Below, piece by piece: positions 7,349 through 15,359 of a stretch of DNA of 64,000 bases; the stretch's first letter is position 1; each line of letters starts with the position of its first letter. The stretch lies in NCBI RefSeq assembly GCF_028200735.1, contig NZ_JAQKPV010000007.1, forward strand, positions 1 to 64,000, given 5' to 3'. A program made the position numbers and the translations under genes. The notes under the pieces are model-generated. The model was not told the origin of the DNA, did no database searches, and was given only the letters and a program-made list of their open reading frames with translations. Source of the DNA: Streptomyces sp. ACA25. GTDB taxonomy: Bacteria > Actinomycetota > Actinomycetes > Streptomycetales > Streptomycetaceae.

Positions 7349-9760
7349 TCAGTCGCGCATGACTTCCGGTTCGTGGCGACGGAGGAATCGCAGTACCAGG
7401 AAGCCGCAGGCGACGCCGAGCGCGAGCAGCATGCTGACGTCGAGCAGCCAGACGGCCGCGTCATGGTCCCAGAGCCGGTCCGGGTCCGGATCCGCCGGGT
7501 TCCTGGTGAGGGTGTTCAGGTCGGCGGTGGCGCCCGTCCCTGCCAGCCCCCAGCGGGACGGCATCAACCAGGCGAGCTGTTCGACACCGAGCTTGCCGTG
7601 CACGGCGAAGAGTGCTCCGGTGAAGACGAGCTGCACAACGGAGATCATCACCAGCAGCGGCATGGTCATCTCGGAGGTCCGCACGAGCGAGGAGATGAGC
7701 AGGCCGATCATCATCGAGGTGAGGCCGAGGGCCACGATCACGATGGTCATCTCAATAGCCGGCGAGTTGGTGAAGATGATGCCCGACTGCGGCATTTCAC
7801 GGGGCAGGAAGCCGATGGTGGCCAGGATGACACCCTGCAGCGCGGTGACCATGCCCAGGACGAAGACCTTGGACATGAGGTAGGCGGAGCGGGAGAGCCC
7901 GACCGCCCGTTCACGTTCGTAGATCACCCGTTCCTTGATCAGCTCTCGGACAGCGTTGGCGGAGCCCGCGAAACACATGCCGATGACCAGCACCAGCAGG
8001 ATGATGCTGGCGTCCCCGTTGCGCTGGGCGCTGGCCGTCGGCCCGTAGCCGAGCCCGTGCTCGGCCGGGATGACCACACTGACCAGGCCGAGGATCACCG
8101 GCAGCGCCACGGTGAGGCCGAGGAAACCCCGGTCCGCGGCGATCACCGCCAGATAGCGGCGCATCAGGGTCCAGACCTGGGAGCCCCACGACTGGGCCTT
8201 CTGCCGGCTCGCGGCAGCCGGGGCGAAATGGGCGGTCTGGGCCTGGACGGCGTCGAGGTCGGCGGCGTACATCTGGTAGTGCTGCGAACCGCGCCAGCGG
8301 CCCATCCAGTCGTAGTCGCGGTAGTTCTCGAAGGCGGAGAAGACATCGGCCCAGGTCTCGTAGCCGAAGAAGTTGAGCGCCTCGTCCGGAGGTCCGAAGT
8401 AGGCGACGCCTCCGCCCGGTGCCAGTACCAGGACCCGGTCGCACAGACCGAGCTCGGCCACCGAATGGGTGACGACGAGAACAGTACGGCCGTCGTCCGC
8501 CAGCCCGCGGAGCAGTTGCATGACATCGCGATCCATCCCCGGGTCCAGACCCGAGGTGGGTTCGTCCAGGAAGATCAGGGAGGGCTTGGTGAGCAGCTCG
8601 AGAGCGACCGAGACCCGCTTGCGCTGACCGCCGGAGAGCGCGTTGATCCGCTTGGTCGCGTGATGGTCGAGCTTGAGCTCGAGGAGGACTTCCTCCACCC
8701 GGGCGTTCCGCTCGGCTTCCCCGACGTCGCCGGGGAAGCGGAGCTCGGCGGCCAGACGCAGCGCCTGCCGAATGGGCAGCGCGGTGTGCAGGATGTCGTC
8801 CTGCGGCACGAGACCTATGCGGTGCCGCAGTTCGGCGAAGTGGGTGTAGAGGTTCCGGTGGTCGTACAGCACCTCACCGTAGGAGGCGGGCCGGTAGCCG
8901 GTGAGGGCGCGCAGCAGGGTGGACTTACCGGAACCGGAAGGGCCGATGACGCCGACCAGAGACTTCTCCGGCACGCCGAAGGAGACGTCGTTGAGGATCG
9001 TCAGCCGGTCGTTGTTGACCTTGACCGTGAGGTGGCGGGCCGAGAAGGAGACCTCGCCGGTGTCGACGAACTCCTGCAGCCGCGTGCCCACCAGCCGGAA
9101 GGTGGAGTGGCCGATGCCCACGGTGTCGTTCTGGCTGAGGTCCTGCCGCCCGTTCTTGGGCAGCTGCTGACCGTTGACGTAGGTGCCGTTGTGACTGCCC
9201 AGGTCGTGGATCTCGAACCGGCCGTCGGGGGTGGCGAGAAATTCGGCGTGGTTCCGTGAGACCTGCAGGTCGGAAACGACCAGCTCGTTCTCCAGCGAAC
9301 GGCCGATCCGCGTGACCTGGCCGACGGACAGCTGGTGGAAGGTGGTCGCGCTCCGTCCGGGTCCGCCCCCCTGCGGCGCCGCCACGACGGGCCGGTCGGA
9401 GGGTGGTGGCGACGAGGGCGGGGCCCCCGACATGGCTGCCGCCGGCGCCTGCTGCGGTGCCACGGCGCCCGCGGTGGTGAAGGTGAGCCGCGGGCCGTCG
9501 GTCGCGTTGCCGAGATGGACGACCGATCCGGGGCCGAGTTCCTGCTGCTGTACGCGCCGGCCCTGCGCATAGGTTCCGTTGGTACTGCCGTGGTCCTCCA
9601 CCATCCAGCTCTGGCCGCCCCAGCGCACGGTGGCGTGCCGCCACGACACCCTGGCGTCCTGAAGCACCAGGTCACCTTCGGGATCCCGGCCCAGGCGGTA
9701 CGCCCGGGTCGGGTCCAAAGCCCAGGTCTGTCCGTTCAATTCGAGTACGAGTTCCGGCAC
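7349..9760 (-). CDS. FHA-FHA-ABC transporter fusion (ATPase plus ABC-2 permease)
   Basis: A fusion of 803 residues from the GTG at 9760. The first FHA domain covers about residues 20-90 (RLGRDPEGDLVL, then GSTNGTYAQG). A Pro/Ala-rich linker follows, then a second FHA domain at about 150-220 (RIGRSLENELVV, SRNHAEF, GSHNGTYVNG). The ATPase domain has Walker A GPSGSGKST near 272, LSGGQRKRVSVALELL, and LIFLDEPTSGLDPG. The C-terminal ~220 residues carry about six membrane segments of the ABC-2/ABCG type. FHA domains bind phosphothreonine, so activity is probably tied to Ser/Thr kinases. The substrate is unknown. The domain order is conserved in actinobacteria, where related proteins are Rv1747-like. 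Confidence 0.92.
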   Translation of the reverse strand: MPELVLELNGQTWALDPTRAYRLGRDPEGDLVLQDARVSWRHATVRWGGQSWMVEDHGSTNGTYAQGRRVQQQELGPGSVVHLGNATDGPRLTFTTAGAVAPQQAPAAAMSGAPPSSPPPSDRPVVAAPQGGGPGRSATTFHQLSVGQVTRIGRSLENELVVSDLQVSRNHAEFLATPDGRFEIHDLGSHNGTYVNGQQLPKNGRQDLSQNDTVGIGHSTFRLVGTRLQEFVDTGEVSFSARHLTVKVNNDRLTILNDVSFGVPEKSLVGVIGPSGSGKSTLLRALTGYRPASYGEVLYDHRNLYTHFAELRHRIGLVPQDDILHTALPIRQALRLAAELRFPGDVGEAERNARVEEVLLELKLDHHATKRINALSGGQRKRVSVALELLTKPSLIFLDEPTSGLDPGMDRDVMQLLRGLADDGRTVLVVTHSVAELGLCDRVLVLAPGGGVAYFGPPDEALNFFGYETWADVFSAFENYRDYDWMGRWRGSQHYQMYAADLDAVQAQTAHFAPAAASRQKAQSWGSQVWTLMRRYLAVIAADRGFLGLTVALPVILGLVSVVIPAEHGLGYGPTASAQRNGDASIILLVLVIGMCFAGSANAVRELIKERVIYERERAVGLSRSAYLMSKVFVLGMVTALQGVILATIGFLPREMPQSGIIFTNSPAIEMTIVIVALGLTSMMIGLLISSLVRTSEMTMPLLVMISVVQLVFTGALFAVHGKLGVEQLAWLMPSRWGLAGTGATADLNTLTRNPADPDPDRLWDHDAAVWLLDVSMLLALGVACGFLVLRFLRRHEPEVMRD

Positions 9761-9922
9761 TCCATGCCCCACAAAGTTGTCCCCCGAGTGACCCCCGCGA
9801 CAGGGGCCTTGGGATGGTGAACGTCGGTGGGGAACTATTCCAGGCACCCCGGCTCATCGGGAAGCCGACCCCCGACAAGTCACGGAGCTGGTGCAGAGTG
9901 TCAGCCGGGCCGTGACGTTCGG

Positions 9923-9959
9923 TCCGGTGTCCTGTCCGGAGGCCGGACAGGACACCGGA
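9923..9959. promoter_or_regulatory. Perfect 17-bp inverted repeat upstream of serB
   Basis: Arms at 9923-9939 and 9943-9959 are perfectly complementary with a 3-nt spacer. The element lies 32 bp before the serB start and about 160 bp before the divergent FHA-ABC start. It may be an RNA hairpin in the serB leader or a dyad operator. Confidence 0.5.
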
Positions 9960-9991
9960 GGGCAGAGGGCACCGGCTACCGTGGTGGCACC

Positions 9992-11239
9992 ATGATCCCT
10001 TCGCATGCGCCACTGCCCTCCGACGGCCCTGCGGGGCAGCAGCCCGGTACGGATGACCCCACCCTGCTCGTGAAGATCTTCGGCAAGGACCGGCCGGGCA
10101 TCACCGCCGGGCTCCTCGACACCCTGGCCGCCTACGCGGTGGACGTCGTGGACCTGGAACAGCTGGTCACCCGCGGCCGGATCACACTGTGTGCCCTGGT
10201 CACCGCGCCGGTGCGGGCCACCGAGGGTGAGGTGCGGGCCACCGTCCACAGCTGGGCGGAGTCGCAGCACCTGCAGGCGGAGATCATCTCGGGCACCGGT
10301 GACAACCGTCCGAGGGGCAACGGACGTTCACATGTCACGGTGCTCGGCAGCCCGCTGACCGCGGAGGCTGCGTCCGCCATCGCCGCGCGGATCACCGGAA
10401 CCGGCGGCAACATCGACCGGATCTTCCGGCTCGCGAAGTATCCGGTGACCGCGGTGGAGTTCGACGTGTCGGGGGTGGACACGGAGACCTTGCGGACCGA
10501 GCTGGCGACGGAGGCCGCGGGGCGGAAGGTGGACGTCGCGGTGATCGCTTCCGGGCTGCAGCGCCGCGCGCAGCGCCTGGTCGTGATGGATGTGGACTCC
10601 ACTCTCATCCAGGACGAGGTGATCGAGCTGTTCGCGGCGCATGCCGGCTGCGAGGAGCAGGTCGCCGAGGTGACGTCCGCGGCGATGCGCGGCGAGCTGG
10701 ACTTCGAACAGTCACTGCACGCCCGCGTCGCACTGCTCGCCGGGCTGGACGAGTCCGTGGTGCAGAAGGTGCGCGCGGAGGTCCGGCTGACTCCGGGGGC
10801 CCGCACCCTGGTCCGCACACTCAAGCGCCTCGGGTACCAGGTGGGGATCGTGTCCGGGGGGTTCACCCAGGTCACCGACGCACTGCGGGAGAACCTGGGC
10901 CTGGATTTCGCCGCGGCGAACACCCTGGAGATCGTGGACGGGAAGCTCACCGGCCGGGTGACCGGCGAGGTGGTGGACCGGGCCGGGAAGGCTGTCTGGC
11001 TGCGCCGCTTCGCCCTCGAAGCCGGAGTGCCGCTGGCCCAGACGGTGGCGATCGGGGACGGGGCCAACGATCTCGACATGCTGAACGCGGCCGGACTGGG
11101 TGTCGCCTTCAACGCCAAGCCCTTGGTGCGGAACGCGGCCGACACCTCGGTCAATGTGCCGTTCCTGGACACCGTGCTGTATCTCCTGGGGATCACCCGG
11201 GAGGATGTCGAGGCGGCGGACGCCCCCGCAGGCGGCTGA
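9992..11239 (+). CDS. serB: Phosphoserine phosphatase with N-terminal ACT domain
   Basis: Cytoplasmic enzyme of 415 residues that makes L-serine from O-phosphoserine in the last step of the phosphorylated serine pathway. The N-terminal ~170 residues contain ACT-type regulatory modules (TLLVKIFGKDRPGITAGLL). The HAD phosphatase domain starts at about residue 198 with VVMDVDSTLIQDEVIELFA, carrying the nucleophile Asp and the acid/base Asp. It continues with the VGIVSGGFTQV motif and ends with VAIGDGANDLDMLNAAGLG. The ATG at 9992 is preferred because the upstream in-frame extension crosses a 17-bp inverted repeat and does not resemble the family. Confidence 0.93.
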   Translation: MIPSHAPLPSDGPAGQQPGTDDPTLLVKIFGKDRPGITAGLLDTLAAYAVDVVDLEQLVTRGRITLCALVTAPVRATEGEVRATVHSWAESQHLQAEIISGTGDNRPRGNGRSHVTVLGSPLTAEAASAIAARITGTGGNIDRIFRLAKYPVTAVEFDVSGVDTETLRTELATEAAGRKVDVAVIASGLQRRAQRLVVMDVDSTLIQDEVIELFAAHAGCEEQVAEVTSAAMRGELDFEQSLHARVALLAGLDESVVQKVRAEVRLTPGARTLVRTLKRLGYQVGIVSGGFTQVTDALRENLGLDFAAANTLEIVDGKLTGRVTGEVVDRAGKAVWLRRFALEAGVPLAQTVAIGDGANDLDMLNAAGLGVAFNAKPLVRNAADTSVNVPFLDTVLYLLGITREDVEAADAPAGG

Positions 11240-11263
11240 GCGGACCCGGCCGCGGCGTGTCGC

Positions 11264-11297
11264 CCTCCCCCTGCGGCCCGTGGCCTGCGGGGGGAGG
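11264..11297. terminator. Hairpin terminator between serB and the SixA-like gene
   Basis: A 13-bp stem with two G-T pairs (11264-11276 with 11285-11297, 8-nt loop) lies between two convergent genes and can stop both transcripts. Confidence 0.6.
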
Positions 11298-11308
11298 TGC
11301 CCCCTTCG

Positions 11309-11899
11309 CTATCCGCGCGGGCTCCAGTAACTGACGAGGCGGGCCGTACCGAGCTCGACGGTCTTCCAGCTGCCGGTGTGGCTCAGCACGGCCATGGCCG
11401 CGGTCGGGAAGGAGCTGCGGTTCATCCGCGCGAGGGCGTCCGGCTCCGCCGCCCCTGCCAGCGCCTCGGCAAGGGCGTGCATGCCGGGGTTGTGACCGAC
11501 CAGCAGCAGGTCGGTGACCTCGTCGTCGACCTCGTTGATGACGGCGATCAGCTCACCGGCAGTGGCATCGTAGAGCCGCTCGTCGTAGACGGTCCGGGGG
11601 CGCTGCGGCAGCTCCGGGACCGCGAGCTTCCAGGTTTCCCGGGTACGGGTTGCGGTGGAGCAGAGGGCGAGGTCGGGGACGACCCCGGCAGTGGCCAGCC
11701 ACTGGCCGGCGGCCGGTGCATCCTTTCGGCCCCGCTCGGCGAGTGGCCGCTCATGGTCGGAGACCTGCGGCCAGTCCGCCTTGGCGTGTCGGAGAAGAAC
11801 GATCCTGCGGGCAACGTCGGCGCTCATGTGCCCCAGCTTCGCACGAGCAGGGGCATCCGTCGCAGGGTGTTGAGGATCGCTCACCGGCACGGACGACAT
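11309..11899 (-). CDS. SixA-type histidine phosphatase
   Basis: Protein of up to 196 residues in the histidine phosphatase superfamily. The nucleophile motif is IVLLRHAKADW, shared with SixA (phosphohistidine phosphatase); a second motif, LLLVGHNPGMHALAEAL, carries the second catalytic His. The likely target is a phosphohistidine protein or a small phosphoester. The start may be the internal ATG at 11827 because the first 24 residues are poorly conserved in type. It begins 12 bp after a small membrane-protein gene on the same strand, suggesting one transcript. Confidence 0.85.
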   Translation of the reverse strand: MSSVPVSDPQHPATDAPARAKLGHMSADVARRIVLLRHAKADWPQVSDHERPLAERGRKDAPAAGQWLATAGVVPDLALCSTATRTRETWKLAVPELPQRPRTVYDERLYDATAGELIAVINEVDDEVTDLLLVGHNPGMHALAEALAGAAEPDALARMNRSSFPTAAMAVLSHTGSWKTVELGTARLVSYWSPRG

Positions 11900-11911
11900 C
11901 CGGCGCTCCGG

Positions 11912-12121
11912 TCAGCGGACCAGCAGGCGGTGCAGCCACTCCAGGAGCAGGGCAACCGGCTCGGCTTCCGGGGCGGCCCCGGCCTCCGCGCCGGTGACCA
12001 GCAGGAACAGCAGGGCCGCGAAGACAAGTACGGGAAGGACCGGAGCCCACCACGGCAGCCGGGGGTGGAGGCGGCCGACGGCCGGCGGGCGGCGCGTGGC
12101 ACAGCAGGTGGGGGACGCCAT
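11912..12121 (-). CDS. Small single-pass membrane protein, unknown
   Basis: Protein of 69 residues with a basic, Pro-rich N-terminus, one hydrophobic segment (PVLPVLVFAALLFLLVTGA) and a short amphipathic tail (LLLEWLHRLLV). GGAGG lies about 8 bp before the ATG, which supports translation. It is followed 12 bp later by the SixA-like gene. No family is recognised. Confidence 0.6.
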   Translation of the reverse strand: MASPTCCATRRPPAVGRLHPRLPWWAPVLPVLVFAALLFLLVTGAEAGAAPEAEPVALLLEWLHRLLVR

Positions 12122-12238
12122 GGCGCTCGCCTCCGTCCGGTTCGTGGCTTCTCGTTCCGAGCTGCTTCAAACCTACGGAAACCCGGTCGCGGAGCCCATC
12201 CGGTCACCCACCCACTCACCCCTGAACGTGGCCCCTAA

Positions 12239-12266
12239 GGGATGGTGGGGCCTGCCCCACCATCCC
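12239..12266. terminator. Hairpin terminator
   Basis: A perfect 12-bp inverted repeat (GGGATGGTGGGG and its complement) with a 4-nt loop begins 6 bp beyond the stop of the small gene at 12273 (minus strand) and closes the transporter operon. Confidence 0.7.
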
Positions 12267-12272
12267 CGGACG

Positions 12273-12389
12273 TCAGGGTGCCGCGATACTGGCGATCACC
12301 GCGATGACGAGGCTGATGCCGATCATCGCTCCCAGGATCAGCGCGAGCTTCTTCGGTCCGCCGGTGGGGTTCGGTTCTAGCGCGGGCAT
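12273..12389 (-). CDS. SGM_5486-type transporter-associated small membrane protein
   Basis: Protein of 38 residues: a polar N-terminus (MPALEPNPTGGPKK) and one membrane helix (LALILGAMIGISLVIAVIA). It starts 17 bp after the stop of the CynX/NimT-type transporter gene. Short proteins of this form are known in Streptomyces beside such transporters and are named after SGM_5486. It may stabilise or regulate the transporter, but this is inference from position. It is too short to be called without its context. Confidence 0.75.
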   Translation of the reverse strand: MPALEPNPTGGPKKLALILGAMIGISLVIAVIASIAAP

Positions 12390-12406
12390 GCGGCCAGTCT
12401 CGCACC

Positions 12407-13732
12407 TCAGCCGCCGTCCTCGACGCAGCGGTCCCTCCCGGCGACCACCCCGACGCAGATCTGGGCGGTCATGAGCACGGCCATGAGGAGCAGGGGAGCC
12501 TGCCAGCCGCCGCTTCGGTCGTACAGGGCACCGACCAGCAGCGGGCCCGGGATGGAGATCAGATAGCCGGTGGACTGGGCGAACGCGGACAGTCTGGCCA
12601 CTCCCCCGCTGGTCCGCGCGCGCATCCCGAGCATCGTGAGGGCCACCGGAAAGGCACAGTTGGAGATGCCGAGCAGCAGCGCCCAGGCCCAGGCGCCCTC
12701 CGCCGGAGCCCACCACAGTCCCGCGTAGCCGGCGAGCCCGCAGGCTCCCAGGGCCGCCACCAGCGGGCCCTGATGCCGCATCCGGGCCGCCACGCGGGGC
12801 AGGACGAACGCGAGCGGCACGCCCATCCCCATGATCACCGCGAGGAGCAGACCGGCGGTCGCGGCCGGCACCCCGGCGTCACGGAAGATCTGGGGCATCC
12901 AGCCCATCGTGATGTAGGCACCGGTGGCCTGCAGTCCGAAGAAGACGGCAAGTGCCCAGGCCGTGGCGGAGCGGGTGATGCGGATCCGGGTGGCTTCGGC
13001 GGCGGGCCCCCGGCCCGCGGGCCCGACGGTCTCCGGGGCGGCGGCCGGGCCGGGATCCGCGGGTGCCTTCCGCGTCCCGCGTCCGGCCGGGTCACGCAGC
13101 AGGACCAGGAGCCACACCAGCAGTGCCGGGGCAGCAAGCACCGCCCACATGCCGAGGCCGGTCCGCCAGTTGCCGCCGAGGGCCTGGGTGAGCGGGACGG
13201 TGAAGGCGGCGGCCCCCGCGGTGCCCAGCGCCAGTGCCATGGAGTAGAGGCCCGTCATGGTGCCGACCCGGTCCGGGAAGTACCGCTTCACGATGACCGG
13301 CATGAGGACGTTGCCGACCGCGATGCCCGCCAGAGCGAGGGCGGTGGTCGCCAGGAAGACGGCCGTGCCGCCGGCGAGCGAGCGCAGGGCCAGCCCGGCG
13401 GTGACGGCGGCCATTCCGGCCAGCACGACGGCGACCGGTCCGAAGCGGCGGGCCAGCCGGGGGGCGGTGACGCCGAACACCGCGAAGCACAGGGCGGGCA
13501 CGGAGGTCAGCAGACCGGCCACCGTGGCGTTCATCCCGAGGCCGGACCGGACCTCCTCCAGGAGCGGGCCCAGACCGGATATCGCCGGACGCAGGTTGAG
13601 GGCGGCGAGGAACAGCCCGGCCGCCACCAGCCCGAGCGCTCCGGCCGGCACCGAGGAACGGGTGCGAGTGGTGTGGTTCCCTCCGGAGGGTGAATCCTTG
13701 AGGAGAACACGGTCGTGATCCGGCACTGGCAT
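12407..13732 (-). CDS. CynX/NimT family MFS transporter
   Basis: Integral membrane protein of 441 residues with about 12 hydrophobic segments, beginning with ALGLVAAGLFLAALNLRPAI. The NLRPA motif in the first helix and the LGPLLEEVRSGLGM segment are typical of the CynX/NimT (cyanate/nitroimidazole) branch of the major facilitator superfamily. A central cytoplasmic loop rich in Pro, Ala and Gly lies around residues 215-250. AAGGAAG precedes the ATG at 13732. It is divergent from a FadR/GntR regulator, which probably controls it, and is followed by a 38-aa partner. The substrate is unknown. Confidence 0.9.
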   Translation of the reverse strand: MPVPDHDRVLLKDSPSGGNHTTRTRSSVPAGALGLVAAGLFLAALNLRPAISGLGPLLEEVRSGLGMNATVAGLLTSVPALCFAVFGVTAPRLARRFGPVAVVLAGMAAVTAGLALRSLAGGTAVFLATTALALAGIAVGNVLMPVIVKRYFPDRVGTMTGLYSMALALGTAGAAAFTVPLTQALGGNWRTGLGMWAVLAAPALLVWLLVLLRDPAGRGTRKAPADPGPAAAPETVGPAGRGPAAEATRIRITRSATAWALAVFFGLQATGAYITMGWMPQIFRDAGVPAATAGLLLAVIMGMGVPLAFVLPRVAARMRHQGPLVAALGACGLAGYAGLWWAPAEGAWAWALLLGISNCAFPVALTMLGMRARTSGGVARLSAFAQSTGYLISIPGPLLVGALYDRSGGWQAPLLLMAVLMTAQICVGVVAGRDRCVEDGG

Positions 13733-13775
13733 GGGCTTCCTTAGAACAACGCGACCCCTTCACCATAGAATCATG

Positions 13776-13803
13776 GGACGAATCCTCGCCAGCTGGATCG
13801 TCC
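13776..13803. promoter_or_regulatory. Candidate operator between transporter and FadR-type regulator
   Basis: An imperfect inverted repeat (GGACGAATCC at 13776-13785 and GGATCGTCC at 13795-13803) lies in the 87-bp divergent gap next to a -10-like TAGAAT at 13766. It fits a binding site for the adjacent GntR-family regulator, but this is inferred from symmetry and position only. Confidence 0.35.
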
Positions 13804-13819
13804 GCACCCCTGGAGAGCT

Positions 13820-14509
13820 ATGTCACTGACCGCCCCCCGCCGCTCCGCGCTCGCCGACCAGGTGATCACCGAGCTGCGCGGGCAGATCACGTCAGGTGCC
13901 TGGCCGGTCGGCTCGCGCATCCCGACCGAGCCGGAGCTGGTCGAACAGCTCGGAGTGGCCCGGAACACAGTCCGGGAGGCGATCCGGGCCCTGGCACACA
14001 ACGGCCTGCTCGACATCCGGCAGGGCTCGGGCACCTTCGTGACAGCCACCAGCGAGCTGGCCGGGGTGATGCACCGGCGATTCGCCGACGCGGACCCACG
14101 GCACGTCGCGGAGCTGCGCAGCACCCTGGAGGCCACCGCTGCCCGGCTCGCCGCGCTGCGGCGGACGGACGAGGACATGCGGCAGCTCGACACCCTGCTC
14201 GAGCGGCGGGAGGAGGCCTGGGCCAGTGGGGAGGCCGAGCGGTTCGTGGCGGCCGACACCAGCTTCCACATGGCGGTGGTGAAGGCATCGCACAACGAGG
14301 TCCTCGAAGCCGTCTACGCCGACCTCGGTGACGTACTGCGGGACTTTCTGCGCGGCAATGTCGGCGAGGAGCTGCGCGACGAGGGGTATCTGGACCACAC
14401 CCGGCTGGTGGAGGCGGTCCGGGCCGGAGAGGCGGAGAACGCGGCCAGGGAGGCCGGTTCCTACGCGCTGACCTGTCACGCGGTGACGGCGGAGGAGGAG
14501 TCGGCCTGA
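13820..14509 (+). CDS. FadR-type GntR family transcriptional regulator (FCD domain)
   Basis: DNA-binding regulator of 229 residues. The winged helix occupies residues 8-78 (ALADQVITELRGQITSGAWP, then TEPELVEQLGVARNTVREAI and GLLDIRQGSGTFV), the standard GntR pattern. The rest is an all-helical FCD ligand-binding domain (ELRSTLEATAARLAAL, FHMAVVKASHNEVL) with His/Asp positions that often bind a metal and a carboxylate ligand. It is divergent from the CynX-type transporter, so local control is likely. Confidence 0.9.
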   Translation: MSLTAPRRSALADQVITELRGQITSGAWPVGSRIPTEPELVEQLGVARNTVREAIRALAHNGLLDIRQGSGTFVTATSELAGVMHRRFADADPRHVAELRSTLEATAARLAALRRTDEDMRQLDTLLERREEAWASGEAERFVAADTSFHMAVVKASHNEVLEAVYADLGDVLRDFLRGNVGEELRDEGYLDHTRLVEAVRAGEAENAAREAGSYALTCHAVTAEEESA

Positions 14510-14542
14510 CCGTCCCGCGCCGGTCGTGCGGGCGCGGGACGG
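14510..14542. terminator. Bidirectional hairpin terminator
   Basis: A perfect 12-bp inverted repeat (14510-14521 and 14531-14542, 9-nt loop) lies directly after the regulator's stop and before the convergent end of fabI at 14577. Confidence 0.7.
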
Positions 14543-14576
14543 GCGGCGGACGGCCGCCGTGGTCACCGTTGGGGGC

Positions 14577-15356
14577 TCAGGCCCCCATCATGTGGACACC
14601 GCCGTCGACGTGGACGATCTCGCCCGTGGTCTTGGGGAACCAGTCCGACAGGAGCGCGACCACCCCGCGGGCGGCGGGCTCCGGATCGGCGAGGTCCCAG
14701 CCGATCGGTGCGCGGTGGTTCCAGACGTCGGCGAGCTCCTCGAAACCCGGGATGGACCGGGCGGCCATCGACTTGATCGGGCCCGCGGACACCAGATTGC
14801 AGCGGATGTCGTCCCCGCCGAGGTCCCGGGCAAGGTAACGCGAAGTGGACTCCAGCGCCGCCTTGGCCACTCCCATCCAGTCGTACTTCGGCCAGGCGAA
14901 CTGGGCGTCGAAGGTCAGACCGACGACCGAGCCGCCGCGCTCGCGCATCAGCGGGAGCAGCGCCGTGGTCAGCGACTTGAGCGAGAACGCCGAGACCTCG
15001 ACCGCGGTGGCCACCGAGTCCCACTCGGTGTGCAGGAAGTTGCCGCCCAGGGCGTCCTGCGGAGCGAAGGCGATGGAGTGCACCACGCCGTCCAGCCCGA
15101 CGCCTTCCCCCAGGTGTTCGGTGACGCGGGCCGCGAGGCCGTCCAGGTGCTCGGCGTTCTGCACGTCCAGCTCGATGACCGGCGCCTCCTTGGGAAGGCG
15201 CTTGGCGATCCGCTGCACCAGGCTCATCCGGCCGAAGCCGGTCAGCACGACCTCGGCGCCCTCCTCCTGGGCAAGCCTGGCGACGTGAAAGGCGATCGAG
15301 GCGTCGGTGAGGACCCCGGTGACGAGAATGCGCTTACCGGCCAGAATTCCGCTCAT
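14577..15356 (-). CDS. fabI: Enoyl-[acyl-carrier-protein] reductase (NADH), InhA/FabI type
   Basis: Short-chain dehydrogenase of 259 residues that catalyses the last reduction of each fatty-acid elongation cycle. It starts MSGILAGKRILVTGVLTDAS, the FabI form of the cofactor loop. The active-site pattern is Tyr and Lys in the KYDWMGVAKAALES segment, and the substrate loop is AGPIKSMAARSIPGF. The sequence is closest in style to mycobacterial InhA. The ATG lies 3 bp after the stop of fabG, so the two genes form a unit in pathway order. Confidence 0.93.
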   Translation of the reverse strand: MSGILAGKRILVTGVLTDASIAFHVARLAQEEGAEVVLTGFGRMSLVQRIAKRLPKEAPVIELDVQNAEHLDGLAARVTEHLGEGVGLDGVVHSIAFAPQDALGGNFLHTEWDSVATAVEVSAFSLKSLTTALLPLMRERGGSVVGLTFDAQFAWPKYDWMGVAKAALESTSRYLARDLGGDDIRCNLVSAGPIKSMAARSIPGFEELADVWNHRAPIGWDLADPEPAARGVVALLSDWFPKTTGEIVHVDGGVHMMGA

Positions 15357-15359
15357 GTG

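Noticed and set aside
7373..9259. Long plus-strand open frame (about 628 codons) opposite the FHA-ABC gene
   Set aside because: High-GC DNA leaves few stops in the mirror frame. The product is low-complexity and the opposite strand holds a clear multi-domain protein.
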